Source: Caldilineaceae bacterium (lineage in GTDB: Bacteria; Chloroflexota; Anaerolineae; Caldilineales; Caldilineaceae). Taken from it: a stretch of 64,000 bases of DNA. Numbering within the stretch: the first letter of the stretch is position 1; the number at the start of each line of letters is the position of its first letter. The position numbers and the translations under genes are program-made. Below are positions 36,950 through 46,164 of this stretch, one piece after another. The notes under the pieces are model-generated. The model was not told the origin of the DNA. It saw only the letters and a program-made list of their open reading frames with translations, and ran no database searches. The stretch lies in NCBI GenBank assembly GCA_020846635.1, contig JADLDO010000019.1:1-64000 (forward strand), written 5' to 3'.

Positions 36950-38107
36950 ATGGATAAGGCAGCCCCTATGCACATTTTGTTCGTCTTTTCCTGGCTTGTC
37001 GTCGGGGGAGAGGAGACAGAGGTGCGGCTATTGGCCCAGCACCTTGACCCGCGTCATTATCAGCTTGACGTGGTGGCCTGCTTCCGCAAACCCAATATGC
37101 CGGAGCAAACCCACCAACAGCTTGCCGCACTAGGTGTGCAAGTGGATACGACTCCTTACCATCTCTCTTTCGAAGATACGGTCGCCTATCTAGTGCAGAA
37201 GATTCCAGCTTATGATCTGGTGGTCGCGTGCCAAGCTGTGCCGGATCTCTATCCCGCGTATGAGCGGCTGGCGTGCCGTCCACCGCTGATCGAACACGGC
37301 GGGCTTGTCTCGGAGGCGCTCGCCGGCCCCAAGCACCTTACGACTCGCTATGTCGGTGTCTGCGAATCCATCCGCGCTGCCGCTGCTGCCGTGATGCTCG
37401 ACCGTCCCCACCATGCGCTCAGAATCCCTTCGATGGTGGATCTAGCTGAATTTGACCCAAAATGCCGGAGACAATACCGGGCAGAGGTACGTGCAGAATG
37501 GGGTATAGGCGAAACCACCCCTGTGATCGGCTGGGTGGGGCGACTCGACCGCAAAAAGCGCGTTGAGGACTTCATCCGCGCAGCAGCAAGCGTACACAAA
37601 AAGCATCCGCGCGCACACTTCGTTATCATTGGTGGCGCGGATGCTTTTATGCCCGAATATGCAGAAGAGCTACGTGATCTGGCGGAGATGCTGGGTTTGC
37701 ACAGAGTGGTACACTTCTTGGGTGACCGCGCGGATGTGCCTCGCCTGCTCACAGGGCTAGATATTTTCGTATGGCTCTCACGCGGGGAAGGCATGCCTCA
37801 TGTCATCGCCGAGGCAGGAGCAGCGGGGCTTCCCGTCGTTGCCACCTGTGACAACGGCTCCGGTGAGCAGATCACACATGGCGAAACAGGTCTGTTCGTA
37901 CCAGCAGAATCCCCCGACTCCACAGCAGCCGCGATCATGCGGCTGCTGGATGATCAAGACCTGCGCCGCCACTTGGGGCAGAATCTACGCAAGAAAGTTG
38001 AATGTGAGTACAGCACCAAAGTCCTCATCCCGCGCTGGCAGGCCCTTTTCGACGAGTTGGTCACAGCTTCACACTCCGCAGCCGCAGCGCATTGCTCACC
38101 ACGCTGA
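36950..38107 (+). CDS. Glycosyltransferase family 4
   Basis: A 385-residue GT-B glycosyltransferase. N-terminal [22 protein letters not shown] has the acceptor-side Gly-Gly loop. The C-terminal half contains [18 protein letters not shown] and the donor motif [21 protein letters not shown] with its Glu pair. It starts 32 bp after the dehydrogenase gene, so it is the last gene of the glycan operon. ATG at 36968 (MHILFVF) is an alternative start. Its 3' end overlaps the convergent copA gene by 47 bp; the last 15 or so codons read antisense to the copA C-terminus. Confidence 0.9.
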   Translation: MDKAAPMHILFVFSWLVVGGEETEVRLLAQHLDPRHYQLDVVACFRKPNMPEQTHQQLAALGVQVDTTPYHLSFEDTVAYLVQKIPAYDLVVACQAVPDLYPAYERLACRPPLIEHGGLVSEALAGPKHLTTRYVGVCESIRAAAAAVMLDRPHHALRIPSMVDLAEFDPKCRRQYRAEVRAEWGIGETTPVIGWVGRLDRKKRVEDFIRAAASVHKKHPRAHFVIIGGADAFMPEYAEELRDLAEMLGLHRVVHFLGDRADVPRLLTGLDIFVWLSRGEGMPHVIAEAGAAGLPVVATCDNGSGEQITHGETGLFVPAESPDSTAAAIMRLLDDQDLRRHLGQNLRKKVECEYSTKVLIPRWQALFDELVTASHSAAAAHCSPR

Positions 38108-40538
38108 TGCTGGAGAAGGCCATTGCGCCCGCGGCCAAGATAGGATTCAATTGGCGCAGGAAGTCCGGCACCCAGGGGAAGGGAGCGAGAACACCGGCGG
38201 CAATCGGGATCAGCGCCACGTTGTAGCCAAAGGCCCAGATCAAATTCTGGTGAATGTTACGCATCGTCGCCTTCGAGAGCTTGAGCGCCTGCGGCACGCT
38301 GCGCAGATCACCGCGCATCAACGTGACATCGGCGGTTTCCATCGCCACATCGGTTCCTGTGCCAATGGCAATGCCCACATCAGCCTGAGCCAGTGCGGGC
38401 GCATCGTTGATGCCGTCGCCCACCATGCCCACGCGATAGCCCTCCGCCTGGAGCTTTGCCACATGCGCGGCCTTGTCCCCTGGCAGTACTTCGGCAAAAA
38501 CCCGGTCGATGCCCACTTCATTGGCAATCGCCTGCGCCGTTGCCTCATTGTCGCCGGTCATCATCACCACCAGCAGCCCCAATTCCTTGAGTGCCGCCAC
38601 CGCCTCGCGCGACCCCTCCTTCACCGTGTCCGCCACGCCGATCAGCGCGCTGGCTTGCCCATCGACTGCCAGCCACATAGCTGTTTTGGCCTCGGCTTGC
38701 AACTGCTGCGCCTTTGGCCCCAGGCCATTGAGCGCAACTTGTTCGCGCTCCATCAGCCGCAGATTGCCCAACAGTACCTTGCGCCCCTCCACCTGGGCAG
38801 CAATGCCATGACCGGCGATGCCCTCAAAGGCAGCAGGCTCACTCAGCGCCAGCCCTGCCTCTTGCGCGGCACGCACAATCGACTCGCCCAATGGGTGTTC
38901 GGAACCCCGTTCGGCAGAAGCCGCCAGCCGCAGCAGATCGCCTTGCGCCATGCGCGCGTCACTGCTCACGACCACATCGGTCACAGAAGGTTGGCCGCGC
39001 GTAATCGTCCCCGTCTTGTCCAGCACAATAGCGGTGAGCTTTTGCGCCTGCTCCAACGCGGCGCTGTTCTTAAAGAGAATCCCCGCCTCGGCTCCCTTGC
39101 CCACGCCCACCATGATCGAGGTTGGCGTCGCCAGCCCCATCGCGCAAGGACAGGCAATGACCAGCACAGCCACCAGACGGATCAGCGCGGGCACAAAACC
39201 GGCCCCGCTCAAATACCAAATTGCAAAGGTCAACAGCGCCAGGACAATCACAGCCGGGACAAAGTAGCCGGAGACCTGATCCACCACCCGCTGAATCGGC
39301 GCGCGGCTGCCCTGCGCCTGCTCGACCATGCGAATGATCTGGGCGAGGGCTGTCTCCTTGCCCACTTTGGTTGCCTCAAATCTCAATAACCCTTGCTTGT
39401 TGAGCGTCGCGCCAATCAACTCATCGCCCACATGCTTTTCCACAGGCAGACTCTCGCCCGTGATCATGCTCTCGTCAACCGCGGAATAGCCCTCGATCAC
39501 CCTGCCATCCACCGGAATCTTCTCGCCAGGACGCACAATCACCGTGTCACCACGCTGCACTTGTGCAATGGGGATGTCCATCTCCACACCACCGCGCACA
39601 ATGCGCGCGGTCTTGGCTTGCAGCCCCATCAGCTTCTTGATCGCTTCGCTGGTACGCCCCTTGGCGCGCACTTCCAACAGCTTGCCCAGGACGATCAGGG
39701 TGATGATCACCGCTGATGTCTCAAAGTAGAGATGGTGCCCAAAGCTGTGATTCCCCATCGTGGAGGCAATCAACACGACCACACTATAAAAATAGGCGAC
39801 CGAAGAGCCCATTGCCACCAGCACATCCATGTTGGCGGAGCCATTGCGCAGGCTCTTGTAGGCCCCCACATAATAGTCCCAGCCCACGTAAAATTGCACA
39901 GGCGTTGCCAGGGCAAAGAAAAGCCAGTTGACCCAGGTGGCGTTGGCCCAGTCGCCCACAAGCCCAAAATCGCGCCCCATGCTCAACAGGAACAAGGGCA
40001 GCGTAAAGATCACGCCCACAATCAGGCGCGTCCATTGGTGGCGGATTTCTGCGGCGCGGGCAGCGGCTTCGGCATCCTCTGCCTCCTCCGCACCTTCAGG
40101 GCTTGCCACCACATCATAGCCCGCCTTACGCACCGCGGCCACCAAATCCTCGCGGCTGGCAACACCAGGCAAATAGGTCACGGTAGCGCGCTCGTTGGCA
40201 TAGTTCACTGTAGCCTCCATCACCCCCTCGGTCTTGTTAAGACGACGCTGGATGGTGTTGGCACAATTGGCGCAGGTCATCCCCAATAGAGGAAGCTCCG
40301 CCGTCGCCGTCGGGATCGTGTACCCGGCGCGCTCCACCCGTTCGATCACCCCATTCGCCACCGTCTTGAGGTCGCTCTTGGCAGGATCGTAGCTGACGGT
40401 TACTTTTTCGCTGGCAAAATTGACATTGGCATCGGTGACGCCTTCAACTTTTTTGGCATTACGCTCCACGCTCACCACACAATTGGCGCAGGTCATCCCC
40501 ACGACGGGAAGCGTAATTTGTTGTTCATTTGCGGACAT
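38061..40538 (-). CDS. copA: Copper-exporting P1B-type ATPase
   Basis: An 825-residue P-type ATPase that exports Cu(I). Two N-terminal heavy-metal domains have GMTCANC motifs (Cys17/Cys20 and Cys89/Cys92). The membrane core carries the ion-site motif [11 protein letters not shown]. Cytoplasmic motifs are [15 protein letters not shown] (phosphorylated Asp) and [16 protein letters not shown]. Eight membrane segments are expected. It is the third gene of csoR-copZ-copA. A GC-rich hairpin (40587-40617) lies between copZ and copA. The stop lies 47 bp inside the convergent glycosyltransferase gene. Confidence 0.96.
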   Translation of the reverse strand: MSANEQQITLPVVGMTCANCVVSVERNAKKVEGVTDANVNFASEKVTVSYDPAKSDLKTVANGVIERVERAGYTIPTATAELPLLGMTCANCANTIQRRLNKTEGVMEATVNYANERATVTYLPGVASREDLVAAVRKAGYDVVASPEGAEEAEDAEAAARAAEIRHQWTRLIVGVIFTLPLFLLSMGRDFGLVGDWANATWVNWLFFALATPVQFYVGWDYYVGAYKSLRNGSANMDVLVAMGSSVAYFYSVVVLIASTMGNHSFGHHLYFETSAVIITLIVLGKLLEVRAKGRTSEAIKKLMGLQAKTARIVRGGVEMDIPIAQVQRGDTVIVRPGEKIPVDGRVIEGYSAVDESMITGESLPVEKHVGDELIGATLNKQGLLRFEATKVGKETALAQIIRMVEQAQGSRAPIQRVVDQVSGYFVPAVIVLALLTFAIWYLSGAGFVPALIRLVAVLVIACPCAMGLATPTSIMVGVGKGAEAGILFKNSAALEQAQKLTAIVLDKTGTITRGQPSVTDVVVSSDARMAQGDLLRLAASAERGSEHPLGESIVRAAQEAGLALSEPAAFEGIAGHGIAAQVEGRKVLLGNLRLMEREQVALNGLGPKAQQLQAEAKTAMWLAVDGQASALIGVADTVKEGSREAVAALKELGLLVVMMTGDNEATAQAIANEVGIDRVFAEVLPGDKAAHVAKLQAEGYRVGMVGDGINDAPALAQADVGIAIGTGTDVAMETADVTLMRGDLRSVPQALKLSKATMRNIHQNLIWAFGYNVALIPIAAGVLAPFPWVPDFLRQLNPILAAGAMAFSSISVVSNALRLRSVKL

Positions 40539-40586
40539 AGTTGTCCCCCTCGTCCTTCACTCTTTGGCCCTAAACCCTCAGTTTAT

Positions 40587-40617
40587 ACCTTCCCGCGCCC
40601 AATGGGCGCGGGAGGGT
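40587..40617. repeat. GC-rich hairpin between copZ and copA
   Basis: ACCTTCCCGCGCCC (40587-40600) pairs with GGGCGCGGGAGGGT (40604-40617) with one G-T pair and an AAT loop. No T-run follows. It may give copZ transcripts greater abundance than copA. Its outer CCCTCCC-like edge resembles the REP-like family. Confidence 0.65.
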
Positions 40618-40627
40618 GAGATTGTAT

Positions 40628-40849
40628 CTACTGCAAAACAACCTGATTGGCGGGTGGGTAGTTGATCTCTTCCAATGTCTCAACGATCTTGTCCCAGGTG
40701 GCGGGCGCATCAAAGGCAACCGTCACCTGCTTGGTGGCTTGATCAGCCTTTACACTCTGCACGCCGGCCACGTCGGCAAGTTCGCTCTCGATGGTGTGTG
40801 TGCAATGTCCACAGCTAATGTTGGGTACAACAAAGGTCTTGGTTGTCAT
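40628..40849 (-). CDS. copZ: Copper chaperone CopZ-like (heavy-metal-associated domain)
   Basis: A 73-residue ferredoxin-like metal-binding domain. The Cu(I) site is CGHC (Cys13, Cys16) in VPNISCGHCTHTIESEL. It hands Cu(I) to the N-terminal domains of CopA. It follows the csoR gene by 29 bp and precedes copA by 89 bp, in which there is a hairpin. Length is typical. The His between the Cys pair is less common than the Ala/Ser of CopZ but is seen in MerP-like domains, so mercury or zinc are less likely alternatives. Confidence 0.92.
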   Translation of the reverse strand: MTTKTFVVPNISCGHCTHTIESELADVAGVQSVKADQATKQVTVAFDAPATWDKIVETLEEINYPPANQVVLQ

Positions 40850-40878
40850 CGGAATCTCCTGTTGATAAAAATGTTTAC

Positions 40879-41157
40879 TTAGAGTTTGTTACTCATGTCA
40901 AAGACGCTGGTCACTTCACGCAGGACAGCCTCGCGCTCATCCGCGTTGTTGCCCTGAATGGCAGTGGTGACGCAGGTGTGCAAGTGATTATCTAGAATTA
41001 AGCTGTTGACCTTATTCAATGCCGCCTGTACTGCCTGGATCTGCTTGATCACGTCGATGCAGTATTCGTCATCCTGCACCATCCGCTCGATCCCTTTGAT
41101 ATGTCCAGCCGCACTGGCAAGCCGCTGAGTCACGGTTTTACGCGTTTGTTCATCCAT
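40879..41157 (-). CDS. csoR: CsoR-type copper-sensing repressor
   Basis: A 92-residue all-helical repressor of the CsoR/RcnR family, which releases DNA on binding Cu(I). The Cys-His-Cys ligands are Cys33, His58 and Cys62; their spacing (25 and 4) is the same as in Mycobacterium tuberculosis CsoR (36, 61, 65). GGAGG lies 9 bases before the ATG. It is first in the operon and should control itself, copZ and copA through the operator candidate at 41184-41209. Confidence 0.94.
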   Translation of the reverse strand: MDEQTRKTVTQRLASAAGHIKGIERMVQDDEYCIDVIKQIQAVQAALNKVNSLILDNHLHTCVTTAIQGNNADEREAVLREVTSVFDMSNKL

Positions 41158-41183
41158 CGGTGTCTTTCCTCCCCGCTTTCGCC

Positions 41184-41209
41184 TATCCCCTCCCCCCCGG
41201 GATGGGGTA
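41184..41209. promoter_or_regulatory. Candidate CsoR operator
   Basis: TATCCCC (41184-41190) and GGGGTA (41204-41209) flank a C-tract and CCCGGG centre. G/C-tract dyads of the form TACCC...GGGTA are typical of CsoR sites. It lies just downstream of the predicted csoR start point, where bound repressor would block transcription. Confidence 0.55.
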
Positions 41210-41217
41210 CGAATGTT

Positions 41218-41246
41218 AGTGTAAAGTAGATTTGATCATTTGTCAA
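41218..41246 (-). promoter_or_regulatory. Candidate csoR-copZ-copA promoter
   Basis: On the minus strand TTGACA (41241-41246) and TACACT (41218-41223) are 17 bases apart. Predicted start is near 41211, directly before the candidate CsoR operator. Confidence 0.65.
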
Positions 41247-41358
41247 CCCCCATGCTGGATTATTGGGCATGGCTTTAGTATGATGCGAATAGTAACCGCT
41301 GCGTATGCCGCTGAATCTGGTGTCTCTGAATATAGAAATTCAGTAAAGGATCGCACCT

Positions 41359-41991
41359 ATGTATCTCCCACCCGCCTTTCGTGAAGATGATGCAACAAAA
41401 ATGGTCGCCTTTATGCGCGCCCACTCCTTTGCCACCCTTGTCTCCGTGGTGAATGGCGCGCCCTTTGCCACGCATCTGCCCCTGACCGTTGAAGAGCGCG
41501 GCGAAGCACTTGTGGTGACGGGTCATGTCGCTAAGCCAAATCCACACTGGCAGGGCTTTGACCACGCAGAGTCGCTTGCCATCTTCGGCGGTCCCCATGC
41601 CTATATCTCGCCTTCGCTCTATGAAAAGGTGGAGAGCGTCCCCACCTGGAACTACATTGCCGTCCATGCCTATGGCGCGCCGATCATCTATACCTATGCC
41701 AATGCCCCGGAGAAGGTGCAGGGGATGTTGGAGGCGATGATGCAGAGCTATGAGCCGAGCTATCTGGCACAGTGGGAAACCCTAACAGACAAATATCGAG
41801 CGGGGATGATGCAGGGAATCGTTGCCTTTGAAATGCCGATCACGCGTCTCGAAGGCAAGTATAAGTTGAGCCAGAACCGCAGCATGACCGACCAAGCAGC
41901 GGTTGCCGAGCATCTGCAACAAGCCGCAGACCCAACCGCCGCTGCCATCGGCACTGCCATGCAAAGCCGCATCGAGCAGGAACAGAAGTAG
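41359..41991 (+). CDS. FMN-binding PaiB-like protein
   Basis: A 210-residue split-barrel flavoprotein of the PaiB family. It begins MYLPPAFREDD and contains the family segments PFATHLPLTVEE, GHVAKPNPHW and VPTWNYIAVHAYG. PaiB of Bacillus is described as a negative regulator of sporulation and protease genes, and the fold resembles FMN-dependent reductases; the actual reaction is unclear. Length is normal. It diverges from the copper operon, and a methyltransferase gene follows by 87 bp. Confidence 0.92.
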   Translation: MYLPPAFREDDATKMVAFMRAHSFATLVSVVNGAPFATHLPLTVEERGEALVVTGHVAKPNPHWQGFDHAESLAIFGGPHAYISPSLYEKVESVPTWNYIAVHAYGAPIIYTYANAPEKVQGMLEAMMQSYEPSYLAQWETLTDKYRAGMMQGIVAFEMPITRLEGKYKLSQNRSMTDQAAVAEHLQQAADPTAAAIGTAMQSRIEQEQK

Positions 41992-42078
41992 GGGAACCCT
42001 CCAGGCAATAAACAGGGCAAAAAGGTGACAGCTACTCTGAAAATGGCTGTCAGCGCATAGAGAAACGGGGAGAATCCA

Positions 42079-42843
42079 ATGAGCAAAGAGTTGGTGCAAA
42101 AACAATTTGGCGCACACGCAGAGGCGTATGCGACCAGCCGCGTTCATGCGCAGGGGGCCAGCCTCAAGCGTCTTGTGGAGCTAATCCAGCCCCAGGCAGA
42201 TTGGCACGTATTGGATGTGGCAACCGCGGCGGGACATACGGCGTATGCCTTTGCGCCCCATGTCGCCCATGTCACCGCCACCGACCTCACGCCGGAGATG
42301 ATCCCGGTGGCGGCAAAGTTGGCAGCGGAAAGGGGCATCACCAATCTTACCCTGGAAACCGCCGATGCGGAGGAACTCCCCTATGGCGACGCATCCTTTG
42401 ACCTGGTGACCTGTCGCATTGCCCCCCACCACTTTCCCCACATCGACCGTTTTGTCAGTGAGGCGGTGCGCGTCTTGCGCCCTAATGGGCTGTTAGCGGT
42501 CGTGGACAATGTAGTCCCCAACGATCCTCCTGCCGGCGACTACATTAATGCCTTTGAGAAGTTGCGCGACCCCAGCCACGGGCGCGCCTTGAGTGTAGAG
42601 GAATGGCTGGCAGCGTTTGAACAGGCGGGACTAACGGTCATCCTCCATGAAACCGCGCCCAAGAGCATGGAGTTTACCCCCTGGGCAGAACGCATGGGGG
42701 CTACGCCGGAGGTCATTGCCGAATTGCGGCGACGTCTCCTCGAAGCGCCACCAAGCGCCGCTGACTTCTTCAAAACCTATATGACAGAGCAAGACCTTTT
42801 CTTCAATTTGGACGAAGCCATCATCCTGGGGCGCAAAGCATAG
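42079..42843 (+). CDS. Class I SAM-dependent methyltransferase
   Basis: A 254-residue methyltransferase of the UbiE/Methyltransf_11 type. Motif I is VLDVATAAGHTAYAFAP (Gly partly replaced by Ala), motif II TATDLTPEMI, and motif post-II DAEELPYGDASFDLVTCRIAPHHF. GGGGAG lies 8 bases before the ATG. It sits between the PaiB-like gene and a glycerophosphodiesterase gene on the same strand. The substrate, lipid, quinone or small molecule, is not indicated. Confidence 0.93.
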   Translation: MSKELVQKQFGAHAEAYATSRVHAQGASLKRLVELIQPQADWHVLDVATAAGHTAYAFAPHVAHVTATDLTPEMIPVAAKLAAERGITNLTLETADAEELPYGDASFDLVTCRIAPHHFPHIDRFVSEAVRVLRPNGLLAVVDNVVPNDPPAGDYINAFEKLRDPSHGRALSVEEWLAAFEQAGLTVILHETAPKSMEFTPWAERMGATPEVIAELRRRLLEAPPSAADFFKTYMTEQDLFFNLDEAIILGRKA

Positions 42844-42871
42844 CGCAGAAAGTAAAGGAAATTAGAAGGTA

Positions 42872-43633
42872 ATGCTGCCCATTCCCGTCCCACCCCACTT
42901 TCGCATCATTGCCCACCGCGGCGCATCCGCCTACACACCCGAAAACACCCATGCTGCGTTCGAGTTGACGAAGCGCATGGGCATCAACGAAATCGAACTG
43001 GATACGCAGCTCACGCTTGACGGCGAGATTGCGCTCTGCCATGACAGCACATTAGAACGCTATGGGCATGGGCCGCGCCTGGTGGAAGAGATGCAGTGGG
43101 CCGAGTTGGCTGGCCTGGATATGGGCTCTTGGTTCTCCCCTTTCCTCTATGCGGGCGAAAGGATGATTACGCTTGATGATCTGTTCACGACCTATGGACA
43201 GGCATTTACCTACCATGTCGAGATCAAGGGCAAAGCCGCGGGGCTAGAGGCGGCTGTCCATGCCGCCATCCAGCGCCACCACCTGCGCGACCACTGCTTT
43301 GTTACCTCATTCCGCTATGATGCGCTGGTCGCCATGCGCGAGTTGGATGCCGGTTTGCGCCTGGGCTGGCTGGTGCGGGAGATCGACAGCAGCGCGGTTG
43401 CCCAGGCCAAAGCGATTGGCCTGCACCAACTCTGCCCAATCGCCAAGTCTGTCACTCCACAACAAGTGACGCAAGCGCGCAAAGAGGTCAGCGAAGTGCG
43501 TGCTTGGGGGCTACAAGGGGAATCGACCCAAAACCACGCGGCCGAGCTAATCCGGCTGATTCATCAGGTCGTCGATAGCGGCTGCGACGGCATGACCATC
43601 AACTGGCCCGACTGGGTGCGCCATACAGACTGA
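42872..43633 (+). CDS. Glycerophosphodiester phosphodiesterase family protein
   Basis: A 253-residue TIM-barrel phosphodiesterase. The catalytic motif IIAHRGASAYTPENTHAAF holds the His and Arg, and the metal ligands are in INEIELDTQLTLDGEIALCHD. These enzymes split glycerophosphodiesters into glycerol 3-phosphate and an alcohol. No signal peptide is present, so it works inside the cell in phospholipid head-group recycling. It follows the methyltransferase by 28 bp. Confidence 0.93.
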   Translation: MLPIPVPPHFRIIAHRGASAYTPENTHAAFELTKRMGINEIELDTQLTLDGEIALCHDSTLERYGHGPRLVEEMQWAELAGLDMGSWFSPFLYAGERMITLDDLFTTYGQAFTYHVEIKGKAAGLEAAVHAAIQRHHLRDHCFVTSFRYDALVAMRELDAGLRLGWLVREIDSSAVAQAKAIGLHQLCPIAKSVTPQQVTQARKEVSEVRAWGLQGESTQNHAAELIRLIHQVVDSGCDGMTINWPDWVRHTD

Positions 43634-43672
43634 GAATTGACTAAACCTCCAAAAACAAAGGATCATCGCAGC

Positions 43673-44434
43673 ATGAGTCTGCAACTGTATGAGGGATCAA
43701 ATCCCTTTTCCCCCTTCTTTTCGGTCATTATCTGCACCTTTAACCGCGCCCATCTGCTCCCGCGCGCCCTCGATTCGGTCTTAAAACAGACCGAGTCTAG
43801 TTGGGAAGTGATTGTGGTAGATGACGGCAGCAGCGACAACACTGCTGACGTGGTACGCCCCTATCTTCAGCTTGCGCCCAGTATCCGCTACATGGCGCAC
43901 AGCAACCGCGGCTTGGCGATCTCACGCAATGTGGGCATTGCCGCAGCCGTTGGCGACTATGTCACCTTTCTCGATTCCGACGACTGGTATGCACCGGATC
44001 ATCTCGCCAGCCGTCGCGCCCTCTTGGCCCAGCATCCTGGTGTGGAGCTTCTCCACGGCGGCTGCGAGATCATCGGCAACCCCTTTGTACCCGACAAGCA
44101 CAATCCAGAACGCATGTTGGACCTGCATGATCTGGTGGTGGGCGGCACTTTTGTCTTTCCGCGTGAATTTGCTGTGAAGATCGGCGGCTTCCCCGCATGG
44201 TCGCCCTATAGCATCGACGGTGATCTCTTTGAAGAACTCGAAAAGAGGGGGACAGAGATCGTACACACTGACCACCGCAGCTATATCTATGACCGCACCA
44301 CCCCCGATTCGATCTGCCACATTGTCGCCGATGGAGGTATCGAAGCCCTGGCAGAGTATCGGCTCAAAGGGCATTGGGACAGCGCCCATGCCCGCGCCGA
44401 TGTGACAATAAGGGAGCAGGCCGCCCAGGGCTAA
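43673..44434 (+). CDS. Glycosyltransferase family 2
   Basis: A 253-residue GT-A fold transferase. The N-terminal signature FSVIICTFNRAHLLPRALDS and VIVVDDGSSDNT bind the nucleotide, and the metal-binding DXD-like motif is in FLDSDDWYAPDH. I chose ATG 43673 with AAAGGA upstream; a TTG 36 bases earlier is an alternative. It lies near the GDPD gene and is followed by an inverted repeat overlapping its stop codon. Acceptor unknown. Confidence 0.9.
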   Translation: MSLQLYEGSNPFSPFFSVIICTFNRAHLLPRALDSVLKQTESSWEVIVVDDGSSDNTADVVRPYLQLAPSIRYMAHSNRGLAISRNVGIAAAVGDYVTFLDSDDWYAPDHLASRRALLAQHPGVELLHGGCEIIGNPFVPDKHNPERMLDLHDLVVGGTFVFPREFAVKIGGFPAWSPYSIDGDLFEELEKRGTEIVHTDHRSYIYDRTTPDSICHIVADGGIEALAEYRLKGHWDSAHARADVTIREQAAQG

Positions 44435-44535
44435 AGCCACAGGGCTACAAAACAACGCCCCCTAAACGGGGCTTTAGCCTCCGGCGGATAGCCGCGCCCA
44501 AAGGGCTCCCGTTTTAACCTCCGGCGGCTCCGGCA
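44429..44535. repeat. Inverted repeat and duplicated GC-rich motif after the GT2 gene
   Basis: GGCTAAAGCC (44429-44438, overlapping the GT2 stop) pairs with GGCTTTAGCC (44470-44479). A smaller GCCCC...GGGGC stem lies inside. TTTAGCCTCCGGCGG and TTTAACCTCCGGCGG then recur as direct repeats around 44473 and 44513. Probably a terminator combined with extragenic repeat sequence. Confidence 0.55.
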
Positions 44536-44610
44536 GCCTATGGTAGTGCTTCTACGGGTACACGCCCTACAGATGCGTACGTAGTGCCTTGAAGTACGTA
44601 GTGCCTTGAA

Positions 44611-45312
44611 ATGGAATTGTCGAACATGTGTACCACCCTCTCCACCCCATCAATTCGCTCGAAAACCCCTGTGCGACGGATGAGTTTGCAAAGGCGACGA
44701 ACCTATCTCGCCTACCTCTTTCTAGCGCTCGCGCTGATCGGCCTGATTACATTTCTGCTGATCCCCCTTTTCTGGGGAATCGGCATCAGTTTCACGCGCT
44801 ATACGCCAGGTGTGCCCAGCGTCTTTATCGGCTTTGAAAATTACAGCCGTGTCTTTAGCGATGAAATTGTGCGCGCGGCAACTTGGGCGGTGCTCAAATA
44901 CGCGCTGATCGTCATCCTTGTGCTGGTGGTCATCCCTCTGCTTATGGCTTTCCCTTTGAACCGTGAGTTTGCGGGGATCGGCATCTTTCGCGCCGGTGTC
45001 TATTTTCCTCATACCGTCTCAATGGTCGTCGTGGCAACCATGTTTATCTACATTTACCGCAGCGACGGCATCATCAATCAACTGCTTTGGCGGCTCTCTA
45101 GGCTGTTTGGTATCGAGTTCGAACCCATCTCCTTTCTAAAGACGAGCACCTGGGCACTGCCCGCAGTCATGTTTGTGACGCTCTTCAAGGCGAGCGGCTA
45201 CTATGCAATCCTCTACCTGGCGGGCCTCCAGAACGTGCCTAGCGAACTCATCGAGGCCGCGCAAATTAAGGTCGTTCGCGCAGGGTCCAAGTGCCGTGGG
45301 GCAATCTGCTGA
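44611..45312 (+). pseudogene. Sugar ABC transporter permease (MalF type), C-terminally truncated
   Basis: A 233-codon remnant of a carbohydrate ABC permease that would normally be about 290-310 residues. Membrane segments near 33-55, 91-113, 125-145 and 183-203 are present. The protein reads normally up to the EAA loop (PSELIEAAQI), where the conserved D-G-A and the rest of the loop should follow; instead it runs into 12 unrelated residues and stops. The last two membrane segments are lost. The break is directly before the start of the next permease, so a deletion joined the two. No substrate-binding protein or ATPase is adjacent. Almost certainly non-functional. Confidence 0.85.
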
Positions 45313-46112
45313 CGATCCTGATCATGACGCCGCTCCTCTTTGCCTTTCTCTATCCCTTTTTGTGGATGTTTGCAGTCTCCGTTTCGCCCTCCTCGATCAA
45401 CCCCTACGCGTATCCGCCCAATTTGCTGCCCTGGATTGGCGGTTGGGTTCCCACCGTGGAGCATTTTAGCAGCCTGATGGATCAGTTCCCCTTTTTTCGC
45501 TTTTTGATCAACAGCTTCATCTATGTGATCGGCGAGATCATCCCCATGCTCTTTGTCTCCTCCCTGGCGGGCTATGTGCTGGGACGCTGGCTCTTCCCCG
45601 GTCGCGATCTCATTTTTACCTTGATCCTAGCGACCTTTATTGTACCGGCAGAGGTGACGTTGATCCCCACCTATCTTGTCGTCAAGACATCGCTAGGGCT
45701 GAACAACTACCAGAGCTTGATTGTGCCGGTGTGGACCAGCGCCTTTACCATCTTTCTGATGCGCCAGGCCTTCCAGGGGTTGCCAAGTGAGTTGGAATCG
45801 GCGGCGATTGTGGATGGCGCGGGCGAGTTTCGTATCTTCTGGCAGATCATGTTACCCTTGACGCGCCCGACACTGGCTTTCGCTGCCACCACAGCCTTTG
45901 CAGCTACCTGGGGCGACTATCTACGCCCGCTGATCTACCTGACCAGCGAAGAATTTTACCCGATCACGTTGGGGATTCTCATGCTGAACTCGGCCTTTTA
46001 CGGCAGTTTCAACGTGATTGCAGCGGGCATGGTGTTGGGTACGCTGCCGATCGCCATCGTTTTCTTCCTGGCGCAGAAACACTTGTGCGCGGCCTGTCAG
46101 AAGGGGCGTTGA
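45291..46112 (+). CDS. Sugar ABC transporter permease (MalG type), start disturbed
   Basis: A 273-residue inner-membrane permease of the MalG/UgpE type. Six membrane segments are visible, and the EAA loop ESAAIVDGAGEFRIFWQIMLPL, which contacts the ATPase, is intact. The GTG start at 45291 has no ribosome site and lies inside the end of the truncated MalF-like gene. Upstream in this frame is a short GRSRR stretch after a TAA, the kind of basic segment found before the first helix, so the true N-terminus was probably lost. Although the core looks whole, it lacks a working partner here. Confidence 0.8.
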   Translation: MPWGNLLTILIMTPLLFAFLYPFLWMFAVSVSPSSINPYAYPPNLLPWIGGWVPTVEHFSSLMDQFPFFRFLINSFIYVIGEIIPMLFVSSLAGYVLGRWLFPGRDLIFTLILATFIVPAEVTLIPTYLVVKTSLGLNNYQSLIVPVWTSAFTIFLMRQAFQGLPSELESAAIVDGAGEFRIFWQIMLPLTRPTLAFAATTAFAATWGDYLRPLIYLTSEEFYPITLGILMLNSAFYGSFNVIAAGMVLGTLPIAIVFFLAQKHLCAACQKGR

Positions 46113-46164
46113 AGGGCTAATGGCGGGCTAGGCATTAGCAAAATATTTTCTAGAAAGCACTTTG

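Noticed and set aside
37800-39389. 529-codon plus-strand frame
   Set aside because: Antisense to copA, which has every expected P-type ATPase motif; His/Arg/Gln-rich shadow composition.
41359-41991. PaiB-like gene as part of the copper operon
   Set aside because: It is divergent from csoR and its family has no known copper link; shared control is not supported.
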